A model generated the notes under the pieces. That model was given only the letters and a program-made list of their open reading frames with translations, was not told the origin of the DNA and did not search any database. Shown here one piece after another: positions 25,664-34,417 of a stretch of 64,000 bases of DNA (its first letter is position 1; every line of letters begins with the position of its first letter). Origin of the DNA: UPXZ01 sp964568675 (lineage in GTDB: Bacteria > Bacteroidota > Bacteroidia > Bacteroidales > Paludibacteraceae); NCBI GenBank assembly GCA_964568675.1, contig CAZMQV010000003.1, positions 1 to 64,000 of the forward strand, given 5' to 3'. The position numbers and the translations under genes are program-made.

Positions 25664-25816
25664 CTATTTCGCCAACACGTCTTTTACTTTATCATTGTGC
25701 ACCATTTCTTCCTGGAAAGTATATGCACCGGTTTTAGGTGATTTTACCATTTTAATCACCTTGGTGAAGGTACGACCCTCACCTTTTTGCATACTTGCAA
25801 CCGCCTTCTTTGCCAT
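25664..25816 (-). CDS. DUF4295 small conserved protein
   Basis: A 50-residue basic protein beginning MAKKAVASMQKGEGRTFTK and ending KVKDVLAK. It matches DUF4295, a short protein found next to rpmG in Bacteroidota. It lies 10 bp downstream of rpmG. Size, charge and linkage suggest a ribosome-associated role, but that is inference. Confidence 0.85.
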   Translation of the reverse strand: MAKKAVASMQKGEGRTFTKVIKMVKSPKTGAYTFQEEMVHNDKVKDVLAK

Positions 25817-25826
25817 TGTTCAAATA

Positions 25827-26015
25827 TTATTTAATTTCTTTGTGAATAGTCATTTTTCTCAAGATGGGATTGTATTTTTTCAATTCCATTCTTCCCGGGG
25901 TGTTTTTTCTACTTTTCGTTGTAATATAACGAGAAGTTCCGGGCATACCACTTTCTTTGTGTTCTGTACATTCCAGAATTACCTGGATTCTAGCGTCTTT
26001 TGATTTTTTTGACAT
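25827..26015 (-). CDS. rpmG: 50S ribosomal protein L33
   Basis: A 62-residue L33 with the core ARIQVILECTEHKESGMPGTSRY and the C-terminal KKYNPILRKMTIHKE. Only one cysteine remains (in LECTEH), so this is the zinc-free (C-minus) form. It lies 19 bp after rpmB and 10 bp before the DUF4295 gene. Confidence 0.95.
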   Translation of the reverse strand: MSKKSKDARIQVILECTEHKESGMPGTSRYITTKSRKNTPGRMELKKYNPILRKMTIHKEIK

Positions 26016-26034
26016 CTGTGTTTCCCCCTTTCAA

Positions 26035-26274
26035 TTATACGTATAAATACCCGTTTGCTGCAGCTTGTTTAATAGCGGCATCCAAACCAATTTTGTTAAT
26101 GGTACGCAATCCGGAAGCTGAAATTTTCAGGCTAATCCACATATCCTGCTCTACCCAATAGAATTTTTTTCTGAACAAGTTCACATCGAATGTACGTTTT
26201 GTACGACGGTTCGAGTGCGATACATTGTTTCCTACCATTGCTTTCTTGCCGGTAATTTGACAAATCTTTGACAT
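26035..26274 (-). CDS. rpmB: 50S ribosomal protein L28
   Basis: A 79-residue L28, beginning MSKICQITGKKAMVGNNVSHSN and carrying RRTKRTFDVNLFRKKFYW. The open frame extends to 26316, but the Met at 26274 is the family start. First gene of the operon. Confidence 0.95.
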   Translation of the reverse strand: MSKICQITGKKAMVGNNVSHSNRRTKRTFDVNLFRKKFYWVEQDMWISLKISASGLRTINKIGLDAAIKQAAANGYLYV

Positions 26275-26327
26275 CGCTGTATCTTTTTTATTTCTTTTGT
26301 TGTTATTTTTTCTCAAAAATCGGAGTG

Positions 26328-26359
26328 CAAAAATACATCATTTTTTTGGTTCTCGCAAA
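26328..26359 (-). promoter_or_regulatory. Promoter of rpmB-rpmG-DUF4295
   Basis: On the minus strand TTTG (26356-26359) precedes TATTTTTG (26328-26335) with a 20-bp spacer, a near-ideal Bacteroidota promoter. The leader is about 45 nt. Confidence 0.8.
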
Positions 26360-26495
26360 TTTTCTTGAAGTATATTTCTTTTTTATCTCTAATTAACAAG
26401 AAACTTCATCATAATTCTCATTTCCCCCTGCATCAAAGCACAACCGTAAAGCAAGTACCCGGATACCTGAGTAGCTAATATCAGCCAAACTACAA

Positions 26496-27740
26496 CTAAC
26501 GAATTGATTCAATCGCCATTAACATAGCCGCGATGGTGGCACGCTCAATCACATTCTCGCGCGAGTAATTTCCAAATTGAAACAATCGGCTCGACACTTC
26601 AGCTCCCCTACACACAGCAATCCATACCGTACCAACGGGCTTTTCGGGAGTTTCACCACCCGGACCAGCTATTCCGGAAGTAGCTATCCCCACATCTGCA
26701 TCCATCAACCGACACACCCCTTGCGCCATCTGCTCCACAACTTGCGCGCTTACAGCCCCATATTCATTCAAGTCAATGCGCTTCACTTCAAGCAATTGCT
26801 CTTTCAAATTATTTTGATATACCGTAACAGAGCCACAAAAATATTCGGAGCTTCCCGCCACCGATGTAATTTTATGAGCAATATTACCACCGGTACAACT
26901 TTCGGCAACAGCAATACGCATTTTTTTATCTCTTAAGATATTTCCAAGGTTCACCTCTAAAGGCAAATCATTCTCTGCAAAAATGGAATTACCTAAAAAA
27001 TCGCCAAGCTGAGTAAATTGATTATTTATTTCTTCGTTCAAAAGCGTGGCATCATCTGCCACACCTGATAGTCGCAACTTTACGATACCGAAATTGGGTA
27101 AATACGCAAGTTTAATATGCTTGGGGAGCGCATTTTCCCAATCTCTAATTTTTATAGCCAATGCCGATTCACCAATACCTTGCACCTGAATCGTTTTATT
27201 TATGACAGCGCGTGATTGAAATTTCGATTTTAGGCGTGGTATTATCTCGTCCGTCATCGTCTGCTTCATTTCAAACGGAACTCCGGGCATCGAAACCACA
27301 ACTTTTCCTTCGCGCTCCATCCACATTATAGGAGCTGTACCCACCCGGTTTTGAATTACAGTACACGACTTCGGCACTAAGGCTTGCATTTTGGTCAATT
27401 CATTCAGCACATTTGGCCTTTGCCGAAAAAGATTTTCAATATTTTCATATACCGAATTATCAAACACTAATTCCGAGTCGAAATAGTCCGCGAGAGTTTT
27501 TTTAGTGATATCATCCTTTGTCGGCCCTAATCCGCCGGTTATCAACACTATTTCATTGCGTGAAAGCGCTACATCAAGCGCTTTTGTGATTTTAACGGCA
27601 TTGTCTCCGATTGTTGTAATATCATCAACCCGAAAACCAAATTTATTCAACTCCATAGCCATCCATGCGGAATTGGTATCAACAATTTGTCCAATCAGTA
27701 TCTCATCACCAATTGTGATTATTTCAACAGAATTATTCAT
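26496..27740 (-). CDS. cinA: CinA-family nicotinamide-nucleotide amidohydrolase
   Basis: This 414-residue protein has an N-terminal MoCF/COG1058 domain (IITIGDEILIGQIVDTNSAW and LITGGLGPTKDD). The C-terminal CinA amidase domain shows AVAESCTGGNIAHKITSVAGSS (serine nucleophile region) and ATSGIAGPGG. The family deamidates nicotinamide mononucleotide in the pyridine-nucleotide salvage cycle; the competence name is historical. It lies 51 bp downstream of the DUF3109 gene on the same strand. Confidence 0.93.
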   Translation of the reverse strand: MNNSVEIITIGDEILIGQIVDTNSAWMAMELNKFGFRVDDITTIGDNAVKITKALDVALSRNEIVLITGGLGPTKDDITKKTLADYFDSELVFDNSVYENIENLFRQRPNVLNELTKMQALVPKSCTVIQNRVGTAPIMWMEREGKVVVSMPGVPFEMKQTMTDEIIPRLKSKFQSRAVINKTIQVQGIGESALAIKIRDWENALPKHIKLAYLPNFGIVKLRLSGVADDATLLNEEINNQFTQLGDFLGNSIFAENDLPLEVNLGNILRDKKMRIAVAESCTGGNIAHKITSVAGSSEYFCGSVTVYQNNLKEQLLEVKRIDLNEYGAVSAQVVEQMAQGVCRLMDADVGIATSGIAGPGGETPEKPVGTVWIAVCRGAEVSSRLFQFGNYSRENVIERATIAAMLMAIESIR

Positions 27741-27791
27741 TTTTGACTCTCAAATTATTATTCAATCTAACACCCGGGATAAATTAGAAAA

Positions 27792-28367
27792 TCATTTTTT
27801 CAACTCAATTGCCGCAATTTCGAGTTGTTCAAACCATTCGCGTCCAAATCGTCTGATTAGTGGCTCTTTCAGAAATTGAAATACCGGGATATTAAGCTTA
27901 TCGCCTAGCGTTCGGGCGCAATCACACACATTCCAGCGATGCACATTTACCGCGGTTAGTGCTTTCATTCTATGCAAACGCACCGGATAAAGATGACACG
28001 AAATGGGTTTGTAGAAATCTGTTTTACCTTCACGATATGCTTTTTCAACTGAGCACTTCCATATCCCACTCTCTTTCTCGCGATAGGCAAAAACGCATTC
28101 TTTATTTCCGACAATAGAAGTAACTGGTTCGCCATCATCTTCATCAATATAGAAAACTCCTTGACGCTCTATCACTTCTTTCGATGCAGGCGGAAGGTCA
28201 TCCCAAATCAGGGGTAAAACATCCTTCAACCTATCAATTTCGTCATATTCAAGTGGCGCTCCCGCATCTCCTTCCACACAGCAAATTCCTTTGCATGTAA
28301 TCAGATCGCAAACAAAACGTTCTTCAAGGAGATCGAAACTTATAATAGTATCATCTATCTGTATCAT
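27792..28367 (-). CDS. DUF3109 family cysteine-rich protein
   Basis: A 191-residue protein with conserved cysteines in FVCDLITCKGICCVEGDAGAPL, then NKECVFAY, KCSVEKAY, SCHLYP and WNVCDCA. This matches DUF3109, which resembles YkgJ-type zinc or iron chelating proteins. No membrane segment is present. The clustered cysteines suggest metal or Fe-S binding; function is not established. It probably shares a transcript with cinA downstream. Confidence 0.85.
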   Translation of the reverse strand: MIQIDDTIISFDLLEERFVCDLITCKGICCVEGDAGAPLEYDEIDRLKDVLPLIWDDLPPASKEVIERQGVFYIDEDDGEPVTSIVGNKECVFAYREKESGIWKCSVEKAYREGKTDFYKPISCHLYPVRLHRMKALTAVNVHRWNVCDCARTLGDKLNIPVFQFLKEPLIRRFGREWFEQLEIAAIELKK

Positions 28368-28409
28368 TTTTTATCGAATTTAACTGTAAAGCATTTCATT
28401 TATACAAAA

Positions 28410-29042
28410 TTATGACTGCTTTTCTTCTGCGACATGTTCCTTAAGCGTAGGCAATCCAATGTGAAATCTACCGGCAAGCACCCTTATTAAAATTACCGAA
28501 ACAAGGCTAACTGTCTGGGTTGTTATCAGGTTAAAATTCAGTTCTATACAAACAAAATAAATTACACCTCCAAGAACACAAGCCATAGCGTAGAAGTCTT
28601 TTCGCAAAATAATGGGCACCTGATTAAGTAACAAATCACGTATAACACCACCTATTGACCCTGTTATAACTCCCATGGCTATAGAAACCCAAACAGGGAA
28701 ACCAGCCGCAACTGCCTTATCGATACCAACAACTGTAAAAAGTCCCAGCCCAATGGCGTCAAAAAGAAAAATCGTATAATTCAACCGCACGACCCATTTC
28801 CCAAAGATAATTACAAACAAAAGTGCGAATCCGGTAACAATCAAATAAGATGGCTGAATCATCCAGAAAGGAGTTATCCCTAGGAGCAAATCGCGTGTTG
28901 TACCACCACCTATTGCTGTAACTAACCCTACCACATAGGCTCCAAACCAATCAAAACGTTTTGTGGCTGCATGCCGGATACCACTTATCGCGAATGCAAA
29001 AGTACCAAGAAAGTCGATTATCGTAATGTAATTCAGTTCCAT
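28410..29042 (-). CDS. TRIC-type (UPF0126/YicG) membrane protein
   Basis: A small membrane protein of 210 residues made of two repeats of the UPF0126 unit, each with three hydrophobic helices. The repeats are marked by AISGIRHAATKRFDWFGAYVVGLVTAIGGGTTRDLLLG and, in the second half, ITGSIGGVIRDLLLNQ. Bacterial homologues of TRIC are trimeric cation (K+) channels. It has no obvious functional partner here. Confidence 0.9.
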   Translation of the reverse strand: MELNYITIIDFLGTFAFAISGIRHAATKRFDWFGAYVVGLVTAIGGGTTRDLLLGITPFWMIQPSYLIVTGFALLFVIIFGKWVVRLNYTIFLFDAIGLGLFTVVGIDKAVAAGFPVWVSIAMGVITGSIGGVIRDLLLNQVPIILRKDFYAMACVLGGVIYFVCIELNFNLITTQTVSLVSVILIRVLAGRFHIGLPTLKEHVAEEKQS

Positions 29043-29087
29043 TTATTAACGAAGTAATACAAATTATTTTCATACTTATTATTAAAC

Positions 29088-29122
29088 AAAAAAAACGTAT
29101 CAAAAACTTACTTTGATACGCC
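29088..29122 (-). terminator. Terminator after secG
   Basis: On the minus strand GCGTATCAAAG pairs with the later TTTGATACG and leads into a T-tract. It begins about 20 bp after the secG stop. Confidence 0.8.
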
Positions 29123-29143
29123 TTTTAAAGTTTTCAGAAAAAC

Positions 29144-29524
29144 TTATTTCTTTTCCGGTTGCGCGGCTGCAGGTGCTGCTGCTTCTTGAGTTACTTGTGG
29201 CACTTCTCCAAAATTTGGAACTGCAGTATTTTGTTGCATTTGTTTTTCTACATCAGCAGCTTGACCTTTAATAGCAGATTCACCTTTTGCATCATCATTT
29301 CCGCCTTTTCCAACTCCTACTGCGATTACTGACAAAACAATCATAAAACAAGCCAAACCCCAAGTTGCTTTTTCAAGAAAATCGGTTGTTTTGCGAACTC
29401 CCATGATTTGATTTGACGATTGGAATCCGGCAGCCAAGCCACCTCCTTTTGAATTTTGAACTAGCACTATCAAAGTTAGTAGGATAGCCGATAAAATGAT
29501 AAGAATAATTAACGTAATATACAT
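29144..29524 (-). CDS. secG: Preprotein translocase subunit SecG
   Basis: Two hydrophobic helices (residues about 1-24 and 54-74) flank the conserved VLVQNSKGGGLAAGFQSSNQIMGVRKTTDFLEKATW. The low-complexity Ala/Pro/Gln tail is common in Bacteroidota SecG. It assists SecYE in protein export. It is the last gene of a run from the sigma-54 activator through lptE, with a terminator after it. Confidence 0.93.
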   Translation of the reverse strand: MYITLIILIILSAILLTLIVLVQNSKGGGLAAGFQSSNQIMGVRKTTDFLEKATWGLACFMIVLSVIAVGVGKGGNDDAKGESAIKGQAADVEKQMQQNTAVPNFGEVPQVTQEAAAPAAAQPEKK

Positions 29525-29542
29525 ACTTTATTTCGGTTTTAT

Positions 29543-30172
29543 TTAATTTTCAATGATTTTTCTCAAAAATCGGATTTGGTCTGCAAAGTAAACACTTTTT
29601 TTTGGATTAATCAAACTTAATGCTTCCAAAATTTCAATTGCTCCATGATATTTTTTTTCGCGTATGAGCTTTTTGGCCTCATTTTCTTTGTCATCGAAGT
29701 TTACAGATTGTTTCACAACGTTTACAGCAACGATTTCTGCGGTCTGATTCTTATCAGGAATTTCTTCAATTACACTTTCAGCTGTATCGACTTTCATCAT
29801 TTCACGAGCCGACTTTAATCTTTCGGCTAAAGCGCTTAACGATTTTTTACTTTCATCCCGGGTCTCCAATTTTTGCAGCATATCAAAATAGCTTCCGCTA
29901 CTTTCATTACGCAAATTCTCCGTTTCTTCGCTTTTTTTGTTTTCAGGATAAATAAAATAATACAACTTACGCCTGTCCGAGGCGTAAAGTGAGGTTTTAT
30001 TCTTTTCTTTATCAAAATAGATACTATCCGAAACCTGTAAAGATTTTAGGTAAAGCCACTGAGCCAAGCTAAAACAAGGGTACTTCTGTTTAAATTCAAA
30101 AATTATCCTCTGATCACTCGTGCTTATAGTTTCGGGTTCTCTCACGTATCGAATCAATTCTTCATAACTCAT
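29543..30172 (-). CDS. Uncharacterised protein between lptE and secG
   Basis: A 209-residue soluble protein without signal peptide. The N-terminal half (SYEELIRYVREPETISTSDQRIIFEFKQKYPCFSLAQWLYLKSLQ) and the C-terminal KLIREKKYHGAIEILEALSLINPKKSVYFADQIRFLRKII look like single TPR-like helical hairpins joined by a charged linker. Homologues at the same position are common in Bacteroidales, to my knowledge without a function. Its start lies one base after the lptE stop, so they are translationally coupled. Confidence 0.65.
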   Translation of the reverse strand: MSYEELIRYVREPETISTSDQRIIFEFKQKYPCFSLAQWLYLKSLQVSDSIYFDKEKNKTSLYASDRRKLYYFIYPENKKSEETENLRNESSGSYFDMLQKLETRDESKKSLSALAERLKSAREMMKVDTAESVIEEIPDKNQTAEIVAVNVVKQSVNFDDKENEAKKLIREKKYHGAIEILEALSLINPKKSVYFADQIRFLRKIIEN

Positions 30173-30173
30173 A

Positions 30174-30704
30174 TCACCATCTTGCTACTGTGTCGTTATA
30201 AATATTATCTACAATTTCTTTCACCAAGATTTCAATTAATTCCGGTTCAACATCAGCCAACATCCGGTTACTGTCGAAGAGTTGCGAAGCAGAATAACGT
30301 TTATCTTCAAAATCGTTTTCAGGATTTTTTGTATCCGAGAAACGAACATTAATAGTCAGTGTCAGCTTAGTTTCCGAGGCGTAAGAGTCGGCACTAATGG
30401 CCATTGCTTGCAATTGGTAGCCTACTATTTCGCCTTCAATGTGCATATCGCCACCAGCCTTTTGCAAAGAAAGCTTAGTCTGACGTGTAAATTTGTCACG
30501 TAGCGCTTCCGAAAAGTTGTGCGCCAAAGTAGGATTCACCAATTCGGCATTATTCGGAAAATCAGTAATGGAAATAGTCTTGTACTTCGAATAATCAAGC
30601 GCTCCCGCATTAAAGCTATAGTTCACCGAGCAGGCAGTAAAAACTAATCCGAAGGCAAGAAGGAAGAAAGTCCTATATATTATTTTGTAACTTTTCATTA
30701 TCAA
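30174..30704 (-). CDS. lptE: LptE-family LPS-assembly lipoprotein
   Basis: A lipoprotein (176 residues) with signal peptide and lipobox LVFTAC (Cys near residue 25). SVNYSFNAGALDYSKYKTISI and the EIVGYQLQAMAISADSYASETKLTLTINVRF core match Bacteroidota LptE, which plugs the LptD barrel that inserts LPS in the outer membrane. Translation may begin at 30704 or 30698. Its start follows the stop of the sigma-54 activator with no gap. lptD is not in this window. Confidence 0.85.
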   Translation of the reverse strand: MIMKSYKIIYRTFFLLAFGLVFTACSVNYSFNAGALDYSKYKTISITDFPNNAELVNPTLAHNFSEALRDKFTRQTKLSLQKAGGDMHIEGEIVGYQLQAMAISADSYASETKLTLTINVRFSDTKNPENDFEDKRYSASQLFDSNRMLADVEPELIEILVKEIVDNIYNDTVARW

Positions 30705-31946
30705 TTAGTTATCTATTCCAAAATCTTTTATTTTCCGATAAAGAGTTCGCTCTGAAATTTGCAATTCATCCGCTACTATTTTTCTTTTTCCTTTATGCTT
30801 TTCAAGTTTTTTCACAATAAAATCACGCTCCATGTCAGCCATTGACTTCGATTCCTCACTTTCTTCTTCTTCATGAATTGCTTCCACATCGTCCATATCC
30901 GGATAATCTTTCGTTTTATCGTGAATATGTGCGCTTTGCGGGTTCGTATAGCTATCACTTTGGATAATCGTAGGGGTATAAATCACATCGCTTGTTGCAG
31001 CATAACGCCCACCACTCAAGTCATTGACCACTTTCTTCAAATCGGAAATATCTTTTCGCATATCAAAAAGTATCTGGTAAAGAATTTCGCGTTCGTTGTG
31101 AAATGATTTTTCCTCAAAACCGCTTTGGTGTACCAGCGCAGGCAATTTTTGCATGTTTTCATTTGGAAGATAAGCTCTCAATATCGACGAGCTAATATCG
31201 CGTTGCTGTTCGATTACCGAAATTTGTTCGGTAATATTCTTTAGCTGGCGCACGTTGCCATTCCAATAATAGTTCGTAAGCATTAGCTTCGCATCATCTG
31301 TGAGACGTACAGGGGGCATATTGTATTTTTCGGCAAAATCAGCAGCAAACTTCCTGAATAGCAAATAAATATCTTCGCGTCTTTCGCGCAAAGGAGGCAC
31401 ATTGATAGGAACTGAATTGAGCCGATAAAACAAATCTTCTCTGAATTTTCCTTCGCGGATAGCTTGCTGAATATCCAAATTAGTTGCTGCGACTACCCTT
31501 ACATCTGTTTTTTGAGTTTTTGAAGCACCCACTTTTATAAACTCACCCGCCTCGAGCACTCGTAGCAATCTCACTTGTGTGCTTAGAGGTAATTCGCCCA
31601 CTTCATCCAAAAATATTGTTCCATTATTGGCTACTTCGAAATAACCTTTTCTATCGGCGGTAGCTCCAGTAAAAGAACCTTTCTCATGCCCAAAGAGCTC
31701 GGAATCGATAGTACCTTCAGGAATTGCACCACAGTTTACCGCAATATATTGCCCGTGTTTTCGCGCGCTATACGCATGAATAATTTGGGGAAAATTCTCC
31801 TTTCCCACTCCACTTTCGCCAGTAATGAGCACCGACAAATCGGTTGGCGCCACTTGCACAGCAATGTCTATTGCCCGGTTTAACGCCTCAGTATTTCCTA
31901 TTATCCCAAATCGCTGTTTAACAGCCTGTAATTCTGATTGATTCAT
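30705..31946 (-). CDS. Sigma-54-dependent transcriptional activator without receiver domain
   Basis: A 413-residue AAA+ activator. Walker A is GESGVGKE (about residues 43-50), the sigma-54 contact loop is GSFTGA instead of the common GAFTGA, Walker B is TIFLDEVGEL, and the arginine-finger region is FREDLFYRLN. The C-terminus is a Fis-type helix-turn-helix (HKGKRKIVADELQISERTLYRKIKDFGI). No N-terminal sensory domain exists; the AAA+ module starts almost at once. Between AAA+ and HTH lies a variable acidic linker (about 290-370). It heads the lptE-secG run, which is typical of Bacteroidales, and its target is unknown. Confidence 0.9.
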   Translation of the reverse strand: MNQSELQAVKQRFGIIGNTEALNRAIDIAVQVAPTDLSVLITGESGVGKENFPQIIHAYSARKHGQYIAVNCGAIPEGTIDSELFGHEKGSFTGATADRKGYFEVANNGTIFLDEVGELPLSTQVRLLRVLEAGEFIKVGASKTQKTDVRVVAATNLDIQQAIREGKFREDLFYRLNSVPINVPPLRERREDIYLLFRKFAADFAEKYNMPPVRLTDDAKLMLTNYYWNGNVRQLKNITEQISVIEQQRDISSSILRAYLPNENMQKLPALVHQSGFEEKSFHNEREILYQILFDMRKDISDLKKVVNDLSGGRYAATSDVIYTPTIIQSDSYTNPQSAHIHDKTKDYPDMDDVEAIHEEEESEESKSMADMERDFIVKKLEKHKGKRKIVADELQISERTLYRKIKDFGIDN

Positions 31947-31997
31947 TTTCTAAATTAAAAAATTAAATCACCGACTAACTCGCCGGAGGTTAACACA

Positions 31998-32026
31998 CAA
32001 AATTACAAAATAAATGTACAAACAAA
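31998..32026 (-). promoter_or_regulatory. Promoter upstream of the sigma-54 activator
   Basis: On the minus strand TAATTTTG (31998-32005) follows TTTG (32023-32026) with a 17-bp spacer. It is a vegetative-type promoter, not a sigma-54 site. Confidence 0.5.
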
Positions 32027-32062
32027 TATGTTTTATGGTTAAATCTTATTTCACCTGAATAT

Positions 32063-32100
32063 AAAAAAATTGCCACTCCTTACTGAAGCGGCAATTTTTT
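32063..32100. terminator. Terminator of the DEAD-box helicase gene
   Basis: The stem AAAAAATTGCC / GGCAATTTTTT has A and T tracts at both sides and so could work in both directions. It lies 10 bp past the helicase stop. Confidence 0.85.
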
Positions 32101-32109
32101 ATCAAATCA

Positions 32110-33903
32110 TTACCTCCGGCTTTTTCTCCAAGGTTTGTCGCTATTTTCAGTGCCACTCGAAGCAAAACTATTTCCACGCGAACGACCGCCTGAATATCTG
32201 TTAGAGCGACTTTTTTCCTTACTTTTTCCTCTCCACGATTCGGAGTTTGCGTTCTCTTTGCCGTTGCTTGTCGAACGCGATCCTTTTGCGATAGCTACAT
32301 CCACATCTTCTACCAGCTCAAACGCTTTCAGCAATTTTTCGTGCTGATCTTCAAATACATCGAAAAATGTGTATTTGTTTGTAACCTCGATATCTCCAAC
32401 GCTGATGGATTTATCTTCGGTTACATCATTTATTATTCCTAAAATCCGCTTGGGATTCATCCCTTCTTTCGTACCAAGATTCATTTTCAGACGAACACGT
32501 TCACCGCTTTTTTTCACTCGTTTCGAACGTGAGTCATCACCGTCCGATTGTCTATTGCCGTGTCTTTCTGTAGTTCTCTCCACTACATTGAGATCTTCAG
32601 CATCTTTATAATAATCAATAAAACGGTTGAACTCGAGCGATACGAACCTTTTTAGCAGTTCCTCTTTCGACAAGTATTCGAGCTGTGTCATTACCTGCGA
32701 CATATATGGTTCAATTTGCTCGTCATTCACCTCCACATTCTGCATTTTGTTTATTTGAGAAAAGAGTTGTTTTTTGCAAATTTCCAATCCATTGGGTATT
32801 TGACGCTGCTCAAACTTACGTTTCAGAATTTTTTCAATCTCCTTAATCTTAAATCTCTCTTTGCTGTGAAGCAAGGATATTGAAACTCCGGTTTTGTTGG
32901 CGCGTCCTGTCCGTCCGCTTCGGTGTGTGTAAATCTCCACATCATCGGGCAGATTATAATTAATCACATGTGTCAAATCGCTCACGTCCAAACCGCGTGC
33001 TGCTACATCCGTCGCTACCAACAATTGGATATTCCGTATGCGAAACTTCTGCATCACCGTGTCGCGTTGAGCCTGCGACAAGTCGCCATGCAAAGCATCC
33101 GCATTGTATCCATCGTGCATCAATTTTTCTGCAACTTCTTTGGTTTCTTGACGTGTACGGCAAAAAACGATACCATAAATATCCGGATTTAAGTCAACAA
33201 CCCTTTTCAAAGTCAAATAACGCTGACGAGCCTGTGTAACATAATAATGATGCTCTACATTTTCATTGCCCGAGTTTTTAGTTCCTACTGTAATTTCACG
33301 AGCTTGTTTCATGTATTTTTGGGCAATACGTTGAATTTCTGCAGGCATGGTAGCAGAAAAAAGCATGGTGCGTCGCGTATCGGGAGTCTCGCTAAGTATC
33401 GTTTCAATATCTTCCTTAAAGCCCATATTTAGCATTTCGTCGGCTTCATCAAACACCAGAAAGCTAATATTTCCCAATTGAATTTTCCCTCTTTTCGTAA
33501 GATCAATTAAGCGACCAGGTGTAGCCACGATAATTTGAGGTCTTTTGTCGAGTTCCTTCAGTTGTTTACGAATATCTTCACCACCATATACGGGAACAAT
33601 ATGCAGATTGTCCAAATAGCGAGAATAATCTTTCAGGTCGTTGCTGATTTGAATACAAAGTTCACGAGTAGGGGCAAGTACGAGAGCTTGTACTTCTCTT
33701 CTGTTCACATCAATGAGGTTGAGCACGGGTAGTCCAAACGCGGCAGTTTTACCGGTTCCAGTCTGGGCAAGTGCCACTAAATCAATTTCTTCCGTCATTA
33801 CAAACGGGATTACTTGCTCTTGTACGGGCATAGCTTGCTCATAACCAAGCTCTTTGACTGCAGCTAAAAGCTGGTCATTCAAGTTAAGTTCTTCAAATGT
33901 CAT
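32110..33903 (-). CDS. deaD: DEAD-box RNA helicase with DbpA-type C-terminal RRM
   Basis: An ATP-dependent RNA helicase (597 residues). The core motifs are ALAQTGTGKTAAFGLP (motif I), APTRELCIQ (Ia), VFDEADEMLNMGF (DEAD), FSATMP (III), and in the second domain VATDVAARGLDVSDLTHVINYNLP and HRSGRTGRANKTG. Residues about 485-555 match the DbpA RNA-binding domain (VRLKMNLGTKEGMNPKRILGIINDV), and an RGG-like basic tail (SNRYSGGRSRGNS) follows. The architecture fits the CsdA/DeaD group used in cold adaptation and ribosome assembly. It has a leader of about 210 nt with stem-loops. Confidence 0.9.
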   Translation of the reverse strand: MTFEELNLNDQLLAAVKELGYEQAMPVQEQVIPFVMTEEIDLVALAQTGTGKTAAFGLPVLNLIDVNRREVQALVLAPTRELCIQISNDLKDYSRYLDNLHIVPVYGGEDIRKQLKELDKRPQIIVATPGRLIDLTKRGKIQLGNISFLVFDEADEMLNMGFKEDIETILSETPDTRRTMLFSATMPAEIQRIAQKYMKQAREITVGTKNSGNENVEHHYYVTQARQRYLTLKRVVDLNPDIYGIVFCRTRQETKEVAEKLMHDGYNADALHGDLSQAQRDTVMQKFRIRNIQLLVATDVAARGLDVSDLTHVINYNLPDDVEIYTHRSGRTGRANKTGVSISLLHSKERFKIKEIEKILKRKFEQRQIPNGLEICKKQLFSQINKMQNVEVNDEQIEPYMSQVMTQLEYLSKEELLKRFVSLEFNRFIDYYKDAEDLNVVERTTERHGNRQSDGDDSRSKRVKKSGERVRLKMNLGTKEGMNPKRILGIINDVTEDKSISVGDIEVTNKYTFFDVFEDQHEKLLKAFELVEDVDVAIAKGSRSTSNGKENANSESWRGKSKEKSRSNRYSGGRSRGNSFASSGTENSDKPWRKSRR

Positions 33904-34118
33904 TTAATAATTTGTTTAGTACACGTTTTGAGCAACAATCCGATATTCCCCCGAAACTCCGTGGAATTTCCCTTGATTTTTTATTGTTGATGTTGATAAA
34001 AGAAAAAAGTTCCCGAGTGGGAAACGTGTACCTTTCTTTAAGATAAGCATCTGTCGTCCAAATTACGACAGCTATTTTTCAGATTTTTACCCGCAACGCG
34101 CAGTTGATTTTTCAAAAA
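33904..34118 (-). promoter_or_regulatory. Long structured 5' leader of the helicase mRNA
   Basis: Between the promoter and the ATG are about 210 nt of untranslated RNA. Two hairpins are clear on the minus strand: CTGTCGT/ACGACAG (within 34050-34075) and GTTTCCC/GGGAAC (within 34010-34030). No riboswitch class is recognised. Long leaders are common on cold-shock helicase genes. Confidence 0.5.
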
Positions 34119-34124
34119 CGGGTG

Positions 34125-34155
34125 CAAAGGTACAACTTTATTTTTATTTTGCAAA
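34125..34155 (-). promoter_or_regulatory. Promoter of the DEAD-box helicase gene
   Basis: On the minus strand TTTG (34152-34155) precedes TACCTTTG (34125-34132) with a 19-bp spacer, a perfect consensus. The start should fall near 34118. Confidence 0.85.
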
Positions 34156-34339
34156 CAAATAGCTCTATTTTTATCTTACTTACAACAAAATTGGTTCATG
34201 CTTTGAGGCGCCGCAGCATTGTAACCCGGACTACGTGAAATAATAAATCATAAAAACAATTAATTCGCAATTAAAGGACGAATCTATAAAATAAACTAAG
34301 TTTACAACCGAAAACAGTTAGAATGTCATATTTTTTTAC

Positions 34340-34347
34340 TAATTTTG
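34340..34347 (+). promoter_or_regulatory. Probable -7 element for the pfp gene
   Basis: TAATTTTG fits TAnnTTTG and lies 70 bp before the ATG. The -33 region lacks a clear TTTG. Confidence 0.4.
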
Positions 34348-34417
34348 CAAATCATTTCGTCAGAATTAAATTCACTGAAAATCAAACAACTACAAACTCA
34401 TATTTAATTATTTCAAC

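Noticed and set aside
30705..32026. Sigma-54 (-24/-12) promoter upstream of the activator
   Set aside because: No GG-N10-GC element is visible; the upstream signals fit the ordinary TTTG / TAnnTTTG type.
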